A stretch of DNA of 64,000 nucleotides, from NCBI RefSeq assembly GCF_004345855.1, contig NZ_SLXN01000007.1, positions 62,001 to 126,000 of the forward strand. Reading direction: 5' to 3'. The translations under genes and the position numbers were made by a program. Position 1 is the first letter of the stretch. Every line of letters begins with the position of its first letter. The notes below the pieces were generated by a model, which was given only the letters and a program-made list of their open reading frames with translations, made no database searches and had not been told where the DNA came from. Source of the stretch: Sphingomonas sp. BK235. GTDB taxonomy: Bacteria; Pseudomonadota; Alphaproteobacteria; Sphingomonadales; Sphingomonadaceae. This document shows, piece after piece, positions 41,499 to 50,097 of the stretch.

Positions 41499-42694
41499 AA
41501 AGTCGCGCTCCATTGTACGATGGGGTAATGCGCGCGCCAGCCACGGCGCGCGCCGAGCGCCGCCGCCTCGGCCAGCTCGATGCGCAGCAACGTCCCGCCG
41601 TGCGCCGCATGGCACTCGGCGAGCAGCACCTCCGACTCGAGCGTCACCGCATGCGCGACCAGCCGCGTGCCGCGACGCAGGGCGACGAGCCGATCGAGCA
41701 GCGCGCGGGAGAGCCCGCCGCCGACGAACACCGCGTCCGGCGCGGCGAGGCCGGTCAGCGCGGCGGGTGCCGCGCCCTCGACCAGCATCAGCCGATCCAC
41801 GCCGAGCGCTGCGGCATTGGCACGCGCGCGCGCGGAGCGGACGGGGTCGCGCTCGACCGCGATCGCGCGATTGTGCGGATGGCTCAGCAGCCACTCGATC
41901 GCGATCGAGCCCGAGCCGGTGCCGACGTCCCACAGCAGCTCGCCCGCGCGCGGCGCGAGCGCGGACAAGGCGAGCGCGCGCTGTGGCCGCTTGGTGAGCT
42001 GGCCGTCATGCGCGAACCAATCGTCCGCGCGCCCGCTCGCGCCGGACAGGACGCGGCCCGCGCCGGCCAGCGCGATCCCGAGCGCGACGGGATGCGCGAC
42101 ATCGTCGAGGCGCCAGCCGTCGGCGGTAGTGGTGCGCACCCGCTCGCGCGCGCCGCCCAACGCCTCGAGCACGTGGATCACGCTCTCGCCGAAGCCCTGC
42201 GCCGCGAGATAGCGCGCCAGCTCGCACGCGGCCGCGCCGTCGCGCAGCAGCACGATGGCGCGCTGTCCGGGTGCGAGCAGTGGGCGCAGCCGGGTCAGCG
42301 GCGCGGCATGGAGCCCGACGCAGGCGGTGTCCTCGATCCGCCAGCCGAGTCGCGCCGCCGCGAGCGCGAAGGTGGAGCGCGCGGGCAGGGCGACCCATTC
42401 GCCGCGATCGAGCCGCGCCGTGATCGTGCCCCCCGCGCCGAACCAGAACGGATCGCCCGAGGCGAGCATGACCGTCGGCGTGCCGCGCCGCGCGAGCAGC
42501 CGCTCCACCCCGTCCGCGAACGGCACCGGCCAGGCTTCCTGCGTCGCCGCGATCGCTGGCAGCAGCGCGAGCTGGCGCGGCGCGCCGATCACGTGCGTGG
42601 CGGCGTCGAGCGCGTCGCGGCTTGCGGCGCACAGGCCGGCTGGTCCATCCTCGCCGATCCCCACGATCGTCAGCCACGGATCCCGCTCAACCAT
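41495..42694 (-). CDS. cobL: Precorrin-6Y C5,15-methyltransferase (decarboxylating)
   Basis: 399 residues with two fused methyltransferases, CbiE-like (LTIVGIGEDGPAGL, MLASGDPFWFGAG) and CbiT-like (LLWDVGTGSGSIAIEWL). Methylates C-5 and C-15 and decarboxylates the acetate at C-12. Start ATG 42694-42692 shares the CATG at 42692-42695 with the ATG of divergent cobK. A perfect AGGAGGT Shine-Dalgarno lies 5 bases upstream, inside cobK codons 4-6. Confidence 0.96.
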   Translation of the reverse strand: MVERDPWLTIVGIGEDGPAGLCAASRDALDAATHVIGAPRQLALLPAIAATQEAWPVPFADGVERLLARRGTPTVMLASGDPFWFGAGGTITARLDRGEWVALPARSTFALAAARLGWRIEDTACVGLHAAPLTRLRPLLAPGQRAIVLLRDGAAACELARYLAAQGFGESVIHVLEALGGARERVRTTTADGWRLDDVAHPVALGIALAGAGRVLSGASGRADDWFAHDGQLTKRPQRALALSALAPRAGELLWDVGTGSGSIAIEWLLSHPHNRAIAVERDPVRSARARANAAALGVDRLMLVEGAAPAALTGLAAPDAVFVGGGLSRALLDRLVALRRGTRLVAHAVTLESEVLLAECHAAHGGTLLRIELAEAAALGARRGWRAHYPIVQWSATL

Positions 42695-43442
42695 GCCGCA
42701 CCTCCTGATCCTCGGCGGCACCACCGAGGCGAGCGCGCTCGCCGCCGCGGTCGCGCGGCGGGGCGGGCGTGTCACGCTGAGCTACGCCGGTCGCACCGCG
42801 ACGCCGCGCGCGCAGCCCGTGCCGGTACGCGTCGGCGGCTTCGGCGGCGCGGCGGGATTGGCGGCATGGCTGCGCGCCGAGCGCGTGACGCATCTCGTCG
42901 ACGCGACTCATCCCTTCGCGGCGCAGATGAGCGCGCATGCGGTCGCGGCGGGGGCGATGACGGGCGTGCCGCTCGTCGCGCTGAGCCGGCCCGCGTGGCG
43001 CGCGGAGGAGGGGGATCGCTGGACCCATGTCGCCGATCTCGACGCCGCGATCGACGCGCTCGCCGGCCCGTCGCGGCGCGTCATGCTCGCGCTCGGGCGG
43101 ATGCATGTCGACCGGTTCGCCGCGCGACCGCAGCACGATTATCTGCTCCGCTTCGTCGACCCGCCGCCGCGCGCGCCCGCGCTGCTGCGCCATCGGCTCG
43201 TGATCGACCGCGGTCCTTTCACCGAAGCGGGCGACCGCCGGCTGCTCACCGAGCACCGCATCGATCTGCTGGTGTGCAAGAATGCGGGGGGCGATGGCGC
43301 CTCCGCCAAGCTGGCAGCCGCGCGCGCGCTCGGCGTGCCGGTGGTGATGATCGCGCGACCGGTCCTGCCGGAGCGGCCGGCGTGCGCCGACGTCGCCGCG
43401 GTGCTCCGCTGGCTCGATCATGCGGCGGACCGCGGGGTGTAG
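42693..43442 (+). CDS. cobK: Precorrin-6A reductase
   Basis: 249 residues, NADPH-dependent reductase. Motifs: HLLILGGTTEASALAAAVA, VDATHPFAAQMSAHAVAA, LLVCKNAGGDGASAKLAAA and VVMIARP. It is the only plus-strand gene inside the corrin-ring run. Its start codon overlaps that of cobL on the other strand and its last 25 bases overlap the end of cobJ. No good Shine-Dalgarno precedes its ATG (GGATCCCGCTCAACC). No promoter is evident; its upstream region is cobL coding sequence. Confidence 0.95.
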   Translation: MPHLLILGGTTEASALAAAVARRGGRVTLSYAGRTATPRAQPVPVRVGGFGGAAGLAAWLRAERVTHLVDATHPFAAQMSAHAVAAGAMTGVPLVALSRPAWRAEEGDRWTHVADLDAAIDALAGPSRRVMLALGRMHVDRFAARPQHDYLLRFVDPPPRAPALLRHRLVIDRGPFTEAGDRRLLTEHRIDLLVCKNAGGDGASAKLAAARALGVPVVMIARPVLPERPACADVAAVLRWLDHAADRGV

Positions 43443-44170
43443 AGCCACGGCGTCCCGTCGCGCGCGATCAGCCGCGTCCGGCTCGATCCGACGATCACCA
43501 GCGTCCGCATGTCCGCCATCTCGCCGCGCGCCCCGGCGAGCGGGACGACCCGCAACGTCTCCTCGGATGTGCTCACCGCGCGCGCGAACAACACGAGGCG
43601 CTCGCCCGCGCCGGCGTCGCGCAGCAGCGCGAAGGCGGCGTCGAGCGTGTCGGGACGGGCGACCGAGCGCGGGTTGTACAGCGCGATCGCGAAATCCGCC
43701 TCCGCCGCCAACAGCAGCCGCCGCGCGATCAGGGCGGCGGGCTTGAGATTGTCGGAGAGATTGATCGCGCAGAAGTCATGCCCCAGCGGCGCGCCGGCGC
43801 GCGCCGCGGCGGCGAGCATCGCGGTGATGCCCGGCAGCACGCGCACGTCGAGCGAGCGCCATTCGGGCGGGCCTTGCTCGATCGCCTCGAACACCGCCGC
43901 GGCCATGGCGAAGACGCCGGGATCGCCCGACGAGACCACCACGACGCGCCGCCCCGCCTGCGCGAGCGCCAGCGCGAGACCCGCGCGATCGAGCTCGACG
44001 CGATTGTCCGAGGCGTGGCGCGTCAGCCCGGGGCGCGGCGCGACGCGCGCGACATAGGGCGCGTAGCCGATCACGTCGGTCGCGAGGGCGAGCGCGTCAC
44101 GCACCTCGGGGGTCACCAGCGTCTCCGCACCGGGGCCAAGCCCCGCGATCGCGAGCCAGCCCGCGCTCAC
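43418..44170 (-). CDS. cobJ: Precorrin-3B C17-methyltransferase
   Basis: 250 residues, catalyses ring contraction with C-17 methylation. Motifs: LAIAGLGPGAETLVTPEV, VIGYAPYV, VVVSSGDPGVFAMAAAVFEA, LPGITAMLAAAARAGAPLGHDFCAINLSD and FAIALYNPRS. GTG start 44170 overlaps the cobI stop (GTGA). The 3' end overlaps cobK by 25 bases. Confidence 0.96.
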   Translation of the reverse strand: MSAGWLAIAGLGPGAETLVTPEVRDALALATDVIGYAPYVARVAPRPGLTRHASDNRVELDRAGLALALAQAGRRVVVVSSGDPGVFAMAAAVFEAIEQGPPEWRSLDVRVLPGITAMLAAAARAGAPLGHDFCAINLSDNLKPAALIARRLLLAAEADFAIALYNPRSVARPDTLDAAFALLRDAGAGERLVLFARAVSTSEETLRVVPLAGARGEMADMRTLVIVGSSRTRLIARDGTPWLYTPRSAA

Positions 44171-44892
44171 GGCCGTCGTCCCTGACCATGAACCAGCAGG
44201 ATCGCGAAATAGGGCGCGCTCTCCCCCGCCTCGGCGAGCGGGACCACGCGCTGCTCGGGCATCGCGGCGTGCTCGACCAGCCAGGCGCTCTGCTCGCGCC
44301 CGGCCGCGGCGATCGCGCGGCGCAGCTTGGGCAGGTGGCGCCCGATCTTCATCACCACCAGCGCGTCGGTATCGCGGGCGCGCCGGGTCAGCTCGGCCTC
44401 GGGCAGCGTCGCGGTGGCGACGGTGAGCACGTCGTCGCCCCAGGTGATCGGCGCGCCGCTCGCGGTCCAGGCGCCCGACATGCCGGTGACGCCGGGCACC
44501 ACCGTCACCGGCACCGCGCCCGAGAGCCGCGCGTGCAGATGCATGAACGAGCCGTAGAAGAAGGGATCCCCCTCGCACAGCACCACCACGTCCGCACCCG
44601 CGCGCGCCAGCGCGGCGAGCCGCCCGGCCCAATCGGCGTAGAAGCCCCGTAGCAGCTCGACGTAGCGCGGGTCGCTGGTCGCCAGCTCGGTGGTGACCGG
44701 ATATTCCATCGCATGCTCGACGACGTCGGCGCGCAACATGCCCTCGACGAGGCGGCGCGCCTGTCCGGGCCGGCCACGCTTGCGGAAGAAAGCGAGGTGA
44801 CGCGCCCCGCGCACCAGCCGGTCGGCGCGGACGCTCATCAGGTCCGCCGCACCGGGGCCGAGCCCGACGCCATGGATCGTCCCCGGCGTCAT
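44167..44892 (-). CDS. cobI: Precorrin-2 C20-methyltransferase
   Basis: 241-residue SAM methyltransferase acting at C-20. Motifs: IHGVGLGPGAADLMSVRADRL, VVVLCEGDPFFYGSFMHL, VVPGVTGMSGAWTASGAPITWGDDVL and VVMKIGRHLPKL. Start in the cobH stop (ATGA). Confidence 0.96.
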   Translation of the reverse strand: MTPGTIHGVGLGPGAADLMSVRADRLVRGARHLAFFRKRGRPGQARRLVEGMLRADVVEHAMEYPVTTELATSDPRYVELLRGFYADWAGRLAALARAGADVVVLCEGDPFFYGSFMHLHARLSGAVPVTVVPGVTGMSGAWTASGAPITWGDDVLTVATATLPEAELTRRARDTDALVVMKIGRHLPKLRRAIAAAGREQSAWLVEHAAMPEQRVVPLAEAGESAPYFAILLVHGQGRRP

Positions 44893-45518
44893 TCGGCCGT
44901 GCTCGCCAGCGCGTTGACCGCGGCGACGGTGATGGCGCTGCCGCCGAGCCGCCCCGCCACGATCGCGCAGGGTGCGGGCAGCTCGGCCCAGAGCGCTTCC
45001 TTCGACTCCGCCGCGCCGACGAAGCCCACCGGACAGCCGATGATCGCCGCGGGCCGCGGGCAGGCGGGATCGTCGAGCATGGCGAGCAGGTGGAACAGCG
45101 CGGTTGGCGCATTGCCGATCGCCACCACCGCCCCGCCGAGACGCGGCCGCCACAGCTCGAGCGCGGCGGCGGAGCGCGTCGTCCCCAGCGCCGCGGCGAG
45201 CGCGGGGACGCGCGCGTCGTGCAGCGTGCAGAGCACCGCATTGTCCGCGGGCAAGCGCGCCCGGGTGACCCCTTCGCTCACCATACGCGCGTCGCACAGG
45301 ATCGGCGCGCCCGCCGCGAGCGCGGTGCGGGCGGCGCGCGCGAAATCGCGCGAGAAGCGGATGTCGCGTGCCAGCGCGACCAGACCGGCGGCGTGGATCA
45401 TCCGCACCGCGACCGGCTCCTCCTCCGGCGCGAAACCGGCCAGATCGGCCTCGCTGCGGATGATCGCGAACGACTGGCGATAGATCGTCGCGCCGTCGGT
45501 CTCATAGGCAGGTCGCAT
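44889..45518 (-). CDS. cobH: Precorrin-8X methylmutase
   Basis: 209 residues. Moves the methyl group from C-11 to C-12, giving hydrogenobyrinate. Motifs: IYRQSFAIIRSEADL, RMIHAAGLVALARDIRFS (catalytic His in RMIHAAG), ILCDARMVSEGVTR, AIGNAPTALFHLL, PAAIIGCPVGFVGAAESKEAL and GRLGGSAITVAAVNAL. Starts one base after the cobG stop, with GGAG in the end of cobG. Confidence 0.97.
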   Translation of the reverse strand: MRPAYETDGATIYRQSFAIIRSEADLAGFAPEEEPVAVRMIHAAGLVALARDIRFSRDFARAARTALAAGAPILCDARMVSEGVTRARLPADNAVLCTLHDARVPALAAALGTTRSAAALELWRPRLGGAVVAIGNAPTALFHLLAMLDDPACPRPAAIIGCPVGFVGAAESKEALWAELPAPCAIVAGRLGGSAITVAAVNALASTAE

Positions 45519-45519
45519 G

Positions 45520-46659
45520 TCAGTCGGCTCCGAGGCGGGCGAGCAGCGCCGCGGCGGTGAGGCCGCGGATCGTGGGGGGTGAATCGACACGGCCGTCGCG
45601 GATCAGGTCGAAGCGACCGTCACGCCCGACGATCGTGAGCGCGGCCGGGGCACTTCGCGCGCATCCCTTGGCGCAGCCCGAGACGTGGATCGGCCCGGCG
45701 ACGCGCGCCGCGGCGAGCCGGTCGGCGAGCGCGCGGGTGGTCACACTCGCCTGCGGGCAGGCGGGCGCGCCGACGCAGGCGTCGATCGCCGCCGCCGGCA
45801 AGTCCGCGGGAGAGGGTCGCTCGGCCTCCTGTCCGGGGCGGGCTGGCGTGCGAGAGACGCGCCCGTCGGACGGACGGATCATCCCGGCGGTTTCCTTCAG
45901 CAGCGACCGCCACGGCGTCACTCTCAGCGCCTCGGCACCGTCGGAGAGCGCGGCCAGTTCCGCGCCGGTCAGACGGCCGTAGCGCGGCGCCACCTGCTCA
46001 TAGGCCGGCACGCCCTCGCGCGGAGGAACCTCACCCATCGCCCAGTCCGGCAGCGCCGCCGCGTGGCGTCTCATGCGTCCCGCCGCGCCCCCGCCGCTGG
46101 TGACGAACCAGCGCGCGAGCGCGATCACCGCATCGACCGCCTCGTCGCGGATCAGGCGCATCCCGCTCTCGCGTCCGTCCGCCCGCAGGATCAGCCCGCC
46201 ATCGGCGCCGCGCTCCACCCGCAGGTCCGCGGGCGTGTCGCCGAGCGAGGCGTGCGCACCCGCGTCGACCGCGATCCCGAACTTGGCGGGCAACTCCGGC
46301 AGCTCGCCGCGACGCGCCGCGAGCGCGCGCGCGATCCGATGCGTGTCGTCGCCCTCATGCCAGTCGGGCGCGACCGTGAGCGCGACCGCCTCCACCGCCG
46401 CGTCGAGGTCGACCAGCCCGGCGGACACCAGCCGCTCGACGGCTGCGCGCCAGCCCGCCGGTTCGAAGCCCCGGAGCTGGAGCGCACCGCGGCGCGTCAG
46501 GTCGATCGCGCCATTGCCGAAGCGCGTCGCCAGCTCCGCGACCAACAAGGCGTGCGCGCGCGTCAGTCGCGCCAGCGGCGGTCGGACACGGAGCAACAGC
46601 CCGTCCCCCGCCGCCATCGGGCGCCATGCGCTCGGGCACCAGCCTCGCACCGCGGTCAT
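45520..46659 (-). CDS. cobG: Precorrin-3B synthase, aerobic
   Basis: 379 residues of the nitrite/sulfite reductase-like fold with a [4Fe-4S] centre: Cys residues in CVGAPACPQASVTTRALA and VSGCAKGCARS. CobG uses oxygen to hydroxylate C-20, which makes this the aerobic B12 route. N-terminal GDGLLLRVRPPLARLT and the repeat half LTRRGALQLRG support the fold. Start in the cobN stop (ATGA). Confidence 0.93.
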   Translation of the reverse strand: MTAVRGWCPSAWRPMAAGDGLLLRVRPPLARLTRAHALLVAELATRFGNGAIDLTRRGALQLRGFEPAGWRAAVERLVSAGLVDLDAAVEAVALTVAPDWHEGDDTHRIARALAARRGELPELPAKFGIAVDAGAHASLGDTPADLRVERGADGGLILRADGRESGMRLIRDEAVDAVIALARWFVTSGGGAAGRMRRHAAALPDWAMGEVPPREGVPAYEQVAPRYGRLTGAELAALSDGAEALRVTPWRSLLKETAGMIRPSDGRVSRTPARPGQEAERPSPADLPAAAIDACVGAPACPQASVTTRALADRLAAARVAGPIHVSGCAKGCARSAPAALTIVGRDGRFDLIRDGRVDSPPTIRGLTAAALLARLGAD

Positions 46660-49600
46660 GCCGCTCCGTCCAGCGCGGCGACGATCGCGTTGCGCCGCGT
46701 CGGCCATAGCCCCGAGCGGTGGAGCGCGACGAAGCGCGCCTCCATCGCCGCCAGCGCGTCCGGGTTGGCGCGCGCGAGGAAGGCGCGCACGTCGTCGTTC
46801 CCCAAAGTCGCGTCGTGGTAGAGGTCGAACAGACTGGCTGGTACGATGCGCGCGAGATGCGCGAAGGCGGCGAGATGGTCGAGCGTCGCCGCGATCTCGG
46901 CCGCGCCGCGATAGCCGTGGCGCATCATGCCCGCGAGCCAGCGCGGGTTGGCCGCGCGCCCGCGCGCGATCCGCGCGATCTCCTCGCCGATCGGACGGGC
47001 GCGCGGACGCGTCGGGTCGCGACTGTCGAGGTGGAGCAGTCGCGCCTCACCGCCCAGCGCCGCCTTGGCCGCGGCGAAGCCGCCGACATGCGCGGCGACA
47101 TCCGCGGCGGTGAGCAGGTCGCTCTCTGGCAGGTCGTGCGGGTGGACCAGCGCCTCGGCCGCGGTCACGCGGCGGCGCAGGCCGGCGGCGTCGTTGTGCC
47201 CCGCCGGCGTGGCGATTGCGTCGTCATAGGCGTGCGACGAGGCGGCGAGCCATCGCGCGCCGGCGGCGGCGCGCCCCGGCTCGTCGTAGCGCTCGACGCT
47301 GTCGCCGAGCGCGACGCCATAGCCACCGGGCGCCGGGCCATAGACGCGCGGCTCGGCCGTCGCGCCGACGAAGGGGTTAAGGTCACGCGGCTCGTCGTGG
47401 GCGTGGAGCGCGCGCACGGCCTGGCCGAACAGGGCACAGAGCGGCGGGAAGGTGTCGCGGAACAATCCCGAGATGCGCAGCGTCACGTCGATCCGTGGCC
47501 GGTCGAGCAGCGCCAGCGGCAGGATCTCCACCCCGGTCACGCGATCGGAGCCATGATCCCACAATGGCGCGGCGCCGAGGAGGTGGAGCGCCATGGCGAA
47601 CTCCTCGCCCGCGGTCCGCATCGTCGCCGAGCCCCACAGATCTACCACCAACGCCCGCGGGTAGTCGCCCTCGTCCTGCAGGTGGCGGCGCAGCAGCTCC
47701 TCGGCGAGCGCGACGCCCTGGCGATGCGCCGCGCGCGACGGCGTGGCGCGCGGGTCGATGCCGTAGAGGTTGCGCCCGGTCGGCAGCACCGCGGCGCCGC
47801 GCGCGGGCGAGCCCGCCGGCCCCGCGGCGACGCGGCGGCCGTCCAGCGCGGCGAGCAGTCCGTCGCGCTCGCTCGCGCCGCTCTCGCCGCGGCCGTAGAC
47901 GTGCAGTCCGTCGCCGAAGCGCGCGTCCTTCACATCGCAGACGAAGGCGTCGATGCGGGTGACCCGCTCGGCGTCGCCGGCGCAGGCGGCGAGGTCGAGT
48001 TCGGCGGGGAGTCCGGTCGCCGCCGCCTCGTCGGCGATGTCGCCGATCAGCCGCGCGCGCCGCGCCGGATCGAGCCCGTCGGCGCTGGAGAATTCGTCGA
48101 GCAGCAGCTCGAGCCGCCCGAGCCCGGCGGTGTCGTCGGCGCGCACCAGCGGCGGGGGCAGGTGCCCGAGCGTCACCGCGGCGGCGCGACGCTTGGCCTG
48201 CGCGGCCTCGCCGGGATCGTTGACGATGAAGGGATAGATCAGCGGCGTCGCGCCGATCAGTGCCTCGGGCCAGCACGCGTGCGACAGCGCCACCGCCTTG
48301 CCCGGCAGCCACTCCAGCGTGCCGTGCGCGCCGACATGGACGATCGCGTCGATGCCGCGCGCGCGCAGCCACAGATAGAAAGCGACATAGGCGTGGCGCG
48401 GGACGCGTGCGACGTCGTGATAATCATCGCCGCGCGCGCGCGGGTCGCCGCGCTCGGGCTGGAGCGCGACGAGGACGTGGCCGCGCTCAATCGCGGCGAA
48501 GTGGAAGTGGCCATCGGCGACGGCGGGGTCGTCGGCGGGGGCACCCCAGGTGGCCGTCAACGAGTCCTGGAGAACGCGGGGGAGTGTCGCCAGGGCGCGC
48601 TCATAGTCGGCGAGCGACCAGGGGAGGGAGGAGACCGCAGCGGCGTTCGGCTTCGCTGGGGTCGCTTCCTCCTCGCCCCGTGCCCCGGCGCAGGCCGGGG
48701 CCCAGTTGGGGGACGCTGCGCCCATGTCACGACGGTCAGCCCAACTGGGCCCCGGCCTGCGCCGGGGAACCGAAGAGGGTGGGGCGATAACCTCACCCAC
48801 CTCACACAGCGCCTCGAGCCCGCCACTCTCCGCGGCATAGCCCGCCTCGGCCAGATCGCGCAGCATCGCCTCGGCGGAGGCGAGCGGATCGAGCCCGACC
48901 GCGTGCGCGCGTTGATAGCTCTTGCCCGGGTAGGTCGAGAGCAGCAGCGCGATCCGCCGCTCGCCGCGCGGCCTACGCCCGAGCGCGACCCAGCCCGCGA
49001 CCCGGTCCGCGATCGCGCCGACCCGATCGGCGTCGGGTCGATGCGCTCGTCGCGCGAACTCCAGCGCGGGGTCGCGACGGCCCGCGTCCTTGAAGCTCGC
49101 CACACCCGCGAAGACCCGACCGTCGACTTCGGGCAGCACGACGTGCATCGCGAGATCGGCGGGCGAGAGTCCGCGCACCGTCTCGGCCCAGTCGCGCCGG
49201 CAGGACGTCGCCAGCGCCACCTGGAACACCGGCGCGCCCGCGGCGTCGAGCGGCGAGCTATCCGCCGCGTCGGCCGCGGCGAAGGCGGTGGCGCTGACGA
49301 TCGCCTCGGGCGCGAGCGCGGCGACCCAGCGACGCAGCCAGCCGCGCGCCTCCGGGTCCTTGAGCGAGGGGACGAACAGCGCGGCCGACCGCAGCCCGCG
49401 CGCGGCGAGCGCCTCGCCCAGCGCGGCGATCGGCGCGATGTCGCCCGCCAGCAGATAGGATCGGTAGAAGACGATCAGCGCGCGCGGGCGGTCCGGGGCG
49501 ATGGCGAGTGCCGCGGGACAATCGGGCGCCGCCCCCTCCGTCCAGGCGCCGACTGGGGCGAGCGGCGGGGCGTCCCCGGCCACCGCGGCATGGAGCCCGG

Positions 49601-50090
49601 CAGCGCGCGCGAGCCGCGCCAGCGCGCGCCGTGCGGCGTCGGCCCCTCCCGCGTCGCAGTGCCGCGCCAGCGCGCGCAGCTCGGCCAGCGGCAGCGTCGA
49701 GGCGGCGTCGAGCGTGATATCCTCGCGCCCGTCCGCGGCGAGCACCGCCAGCGCGATGCCGCGCTCCTGCGCCACGCGGGTGAGTTGCTGCAGTCCGTAG
49801 CTCCAATAGGAGCGTCCACCGATCAGCCGCACCAGGATCGCGCGCGCGTGCACCGCCGTCGCCTCGACATAGGTGTCGACCGAGAGCGGGTGCGCCAGCT
49901 CGGCGAGGTTGGCGAGCCGCAGCGATGGCAGCGCCGCGCCGCTCGCCGCGGCGGCGTGCCAGCCCGCGGCGAAGCCCTGCAGGTCGCTGTCGGAGAAGGA
50001 CAGGACGACGAGATCGGCGGGCGACTGCGCGAGGTCGCGCGGCGCGGCCGCCGCGTCGAGCCCGTGCGTCTCGCGGAAGAGGACGTGCAT
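46656..50090 (-). CDS. cobN: Aerobic cobaltochelatase large subunit
   Basis: 1144 residues; the subunit that binds hydrogenobyrinate diamide and inserts cobalt, working with ATPase partners CobS and CobT (not in the window). Related to Mg-chelatase BchH. Recognisable blocks: HVLFRETHGLD, GRSYWSYGLQQL, AHAVGLDPLASAEAML, VHVGAHGTLEWLPGKAVALS, YPFIVNDPGEAAQAKRRA, GRNLYGIDPRATPSRAA, VVDLWGSATMRTAGEE, YRGAAEIAATLDHLAAFA. Residues ~434-475 are encoded by a palindromic repeat (separate entry). Starts 7 bases after cobW. Confidence 0.96.
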   Translation of the reverse strand: MHVLFRETHGLDAAAAPRDLAQSPADLVVLSFSDSDLQGFAAGWHAAAASGAALPSLRLANLAELAHPLSVDTYVEATAVHARAILVRLIGGRSYWSYGLQQLTRVAQERGIALAVLAADGREDITLDAASTLPLAELRALARHCDAGGADAARRALARLARAAGLHAAVAGDAPPLAPVGAWTEGAAPDCPAALAIAPDRPRALIVFYRSYLLAGDIAPIAALGEALAARGLRSAALFVPSLKDPEARGWLRRWVAALAPEAIVSATAFAAADAADSSPLDAAGAPVFQVALATSCRRDWAETVRGLSPADLAMHVVLPEVDGRVFAGVASFKDAGRRDPALEFARRAHRPDADRVGAIADRVAGWVALGRRPRGERRIALLLSTYPGKSYQRAHAVGLDPLASAEAMLRDLAEAGYAAESGGLEALCEVGEVIAPPSSVPRRRPGPSWADRRDMGAASPNWAPACAGARGEEEATPAKPNAAAVSSLPWSLADYERALATLPRVLQDSLTATWGAPADDPAVADGHFHFAAIERGHVLVALQPERGDPRARGDDYHDVARVPRHAYVAFYLWLRARGIDAIVHVGAHGTLEWLPGKAVALSHACWPEALIGATPLIYPFIVNDPGEAAQAKRRAAAVTLGHLPPPLVRADDTAGLGRLELLLDEFSSADGLDPARRARLIGDIADEAAATGLPAELDLAACAGDAERVTRIDAFVCDVKDARFGDGLHVYGRGESGASERDGLLAALDGRRVAAGPAGSPARGAAVLPTGRNLYGIDPRATPSRAAHRQGVALAEELLRRHLQDEGDYPRALVVDLWGSATMRTAGEEFAMALHLLGAAPLWDHGSDRVTGVEILPLALLDRPRIDVTLRISGLFRDTFPPLCALFGQAVRALHAHDEPRDLNPFVGATAEPRVYGPAPGGYGVALGDSVERYDEPGRAAAGARWLAASSHAYDDAIATPAGHNDAAGLRRRVTAAEALVHPHDLPESDLLTAADVAAHVGGFAAAKAALGGEARLLHLDSRDPTRPRARPIGEEIARIARGRAANPRWLAGMMRHGYRGAAEIAATLDHLAAFAHLARIVPASLFDLYHDATLGNDDVRAFLARANPDALAAMEARFVALHRSGLWPTRRNAIVAALDGAA
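48683..48767. repeat. Palindromic repeat (family 2) read through inside cobN
   Basis: Arms 48683-48710 and 48740-48767 are perfect 28-base reverse complements (CCCCGGCGCAGGCCGGGGCC...), with a 29-base spacer. In cobN it encodes a Pro/Arg/Trp-rich stretch (SVPRRRPGPSWADRRD, then SPNWAPACAG), between residues ~440 and ~470. The same family lies between genes at 24.55 and 53.66 kb. Length and reading frame keep CobN open. Confidence 0.9.
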
Positions 50091-50097
50091 GGCGGGC

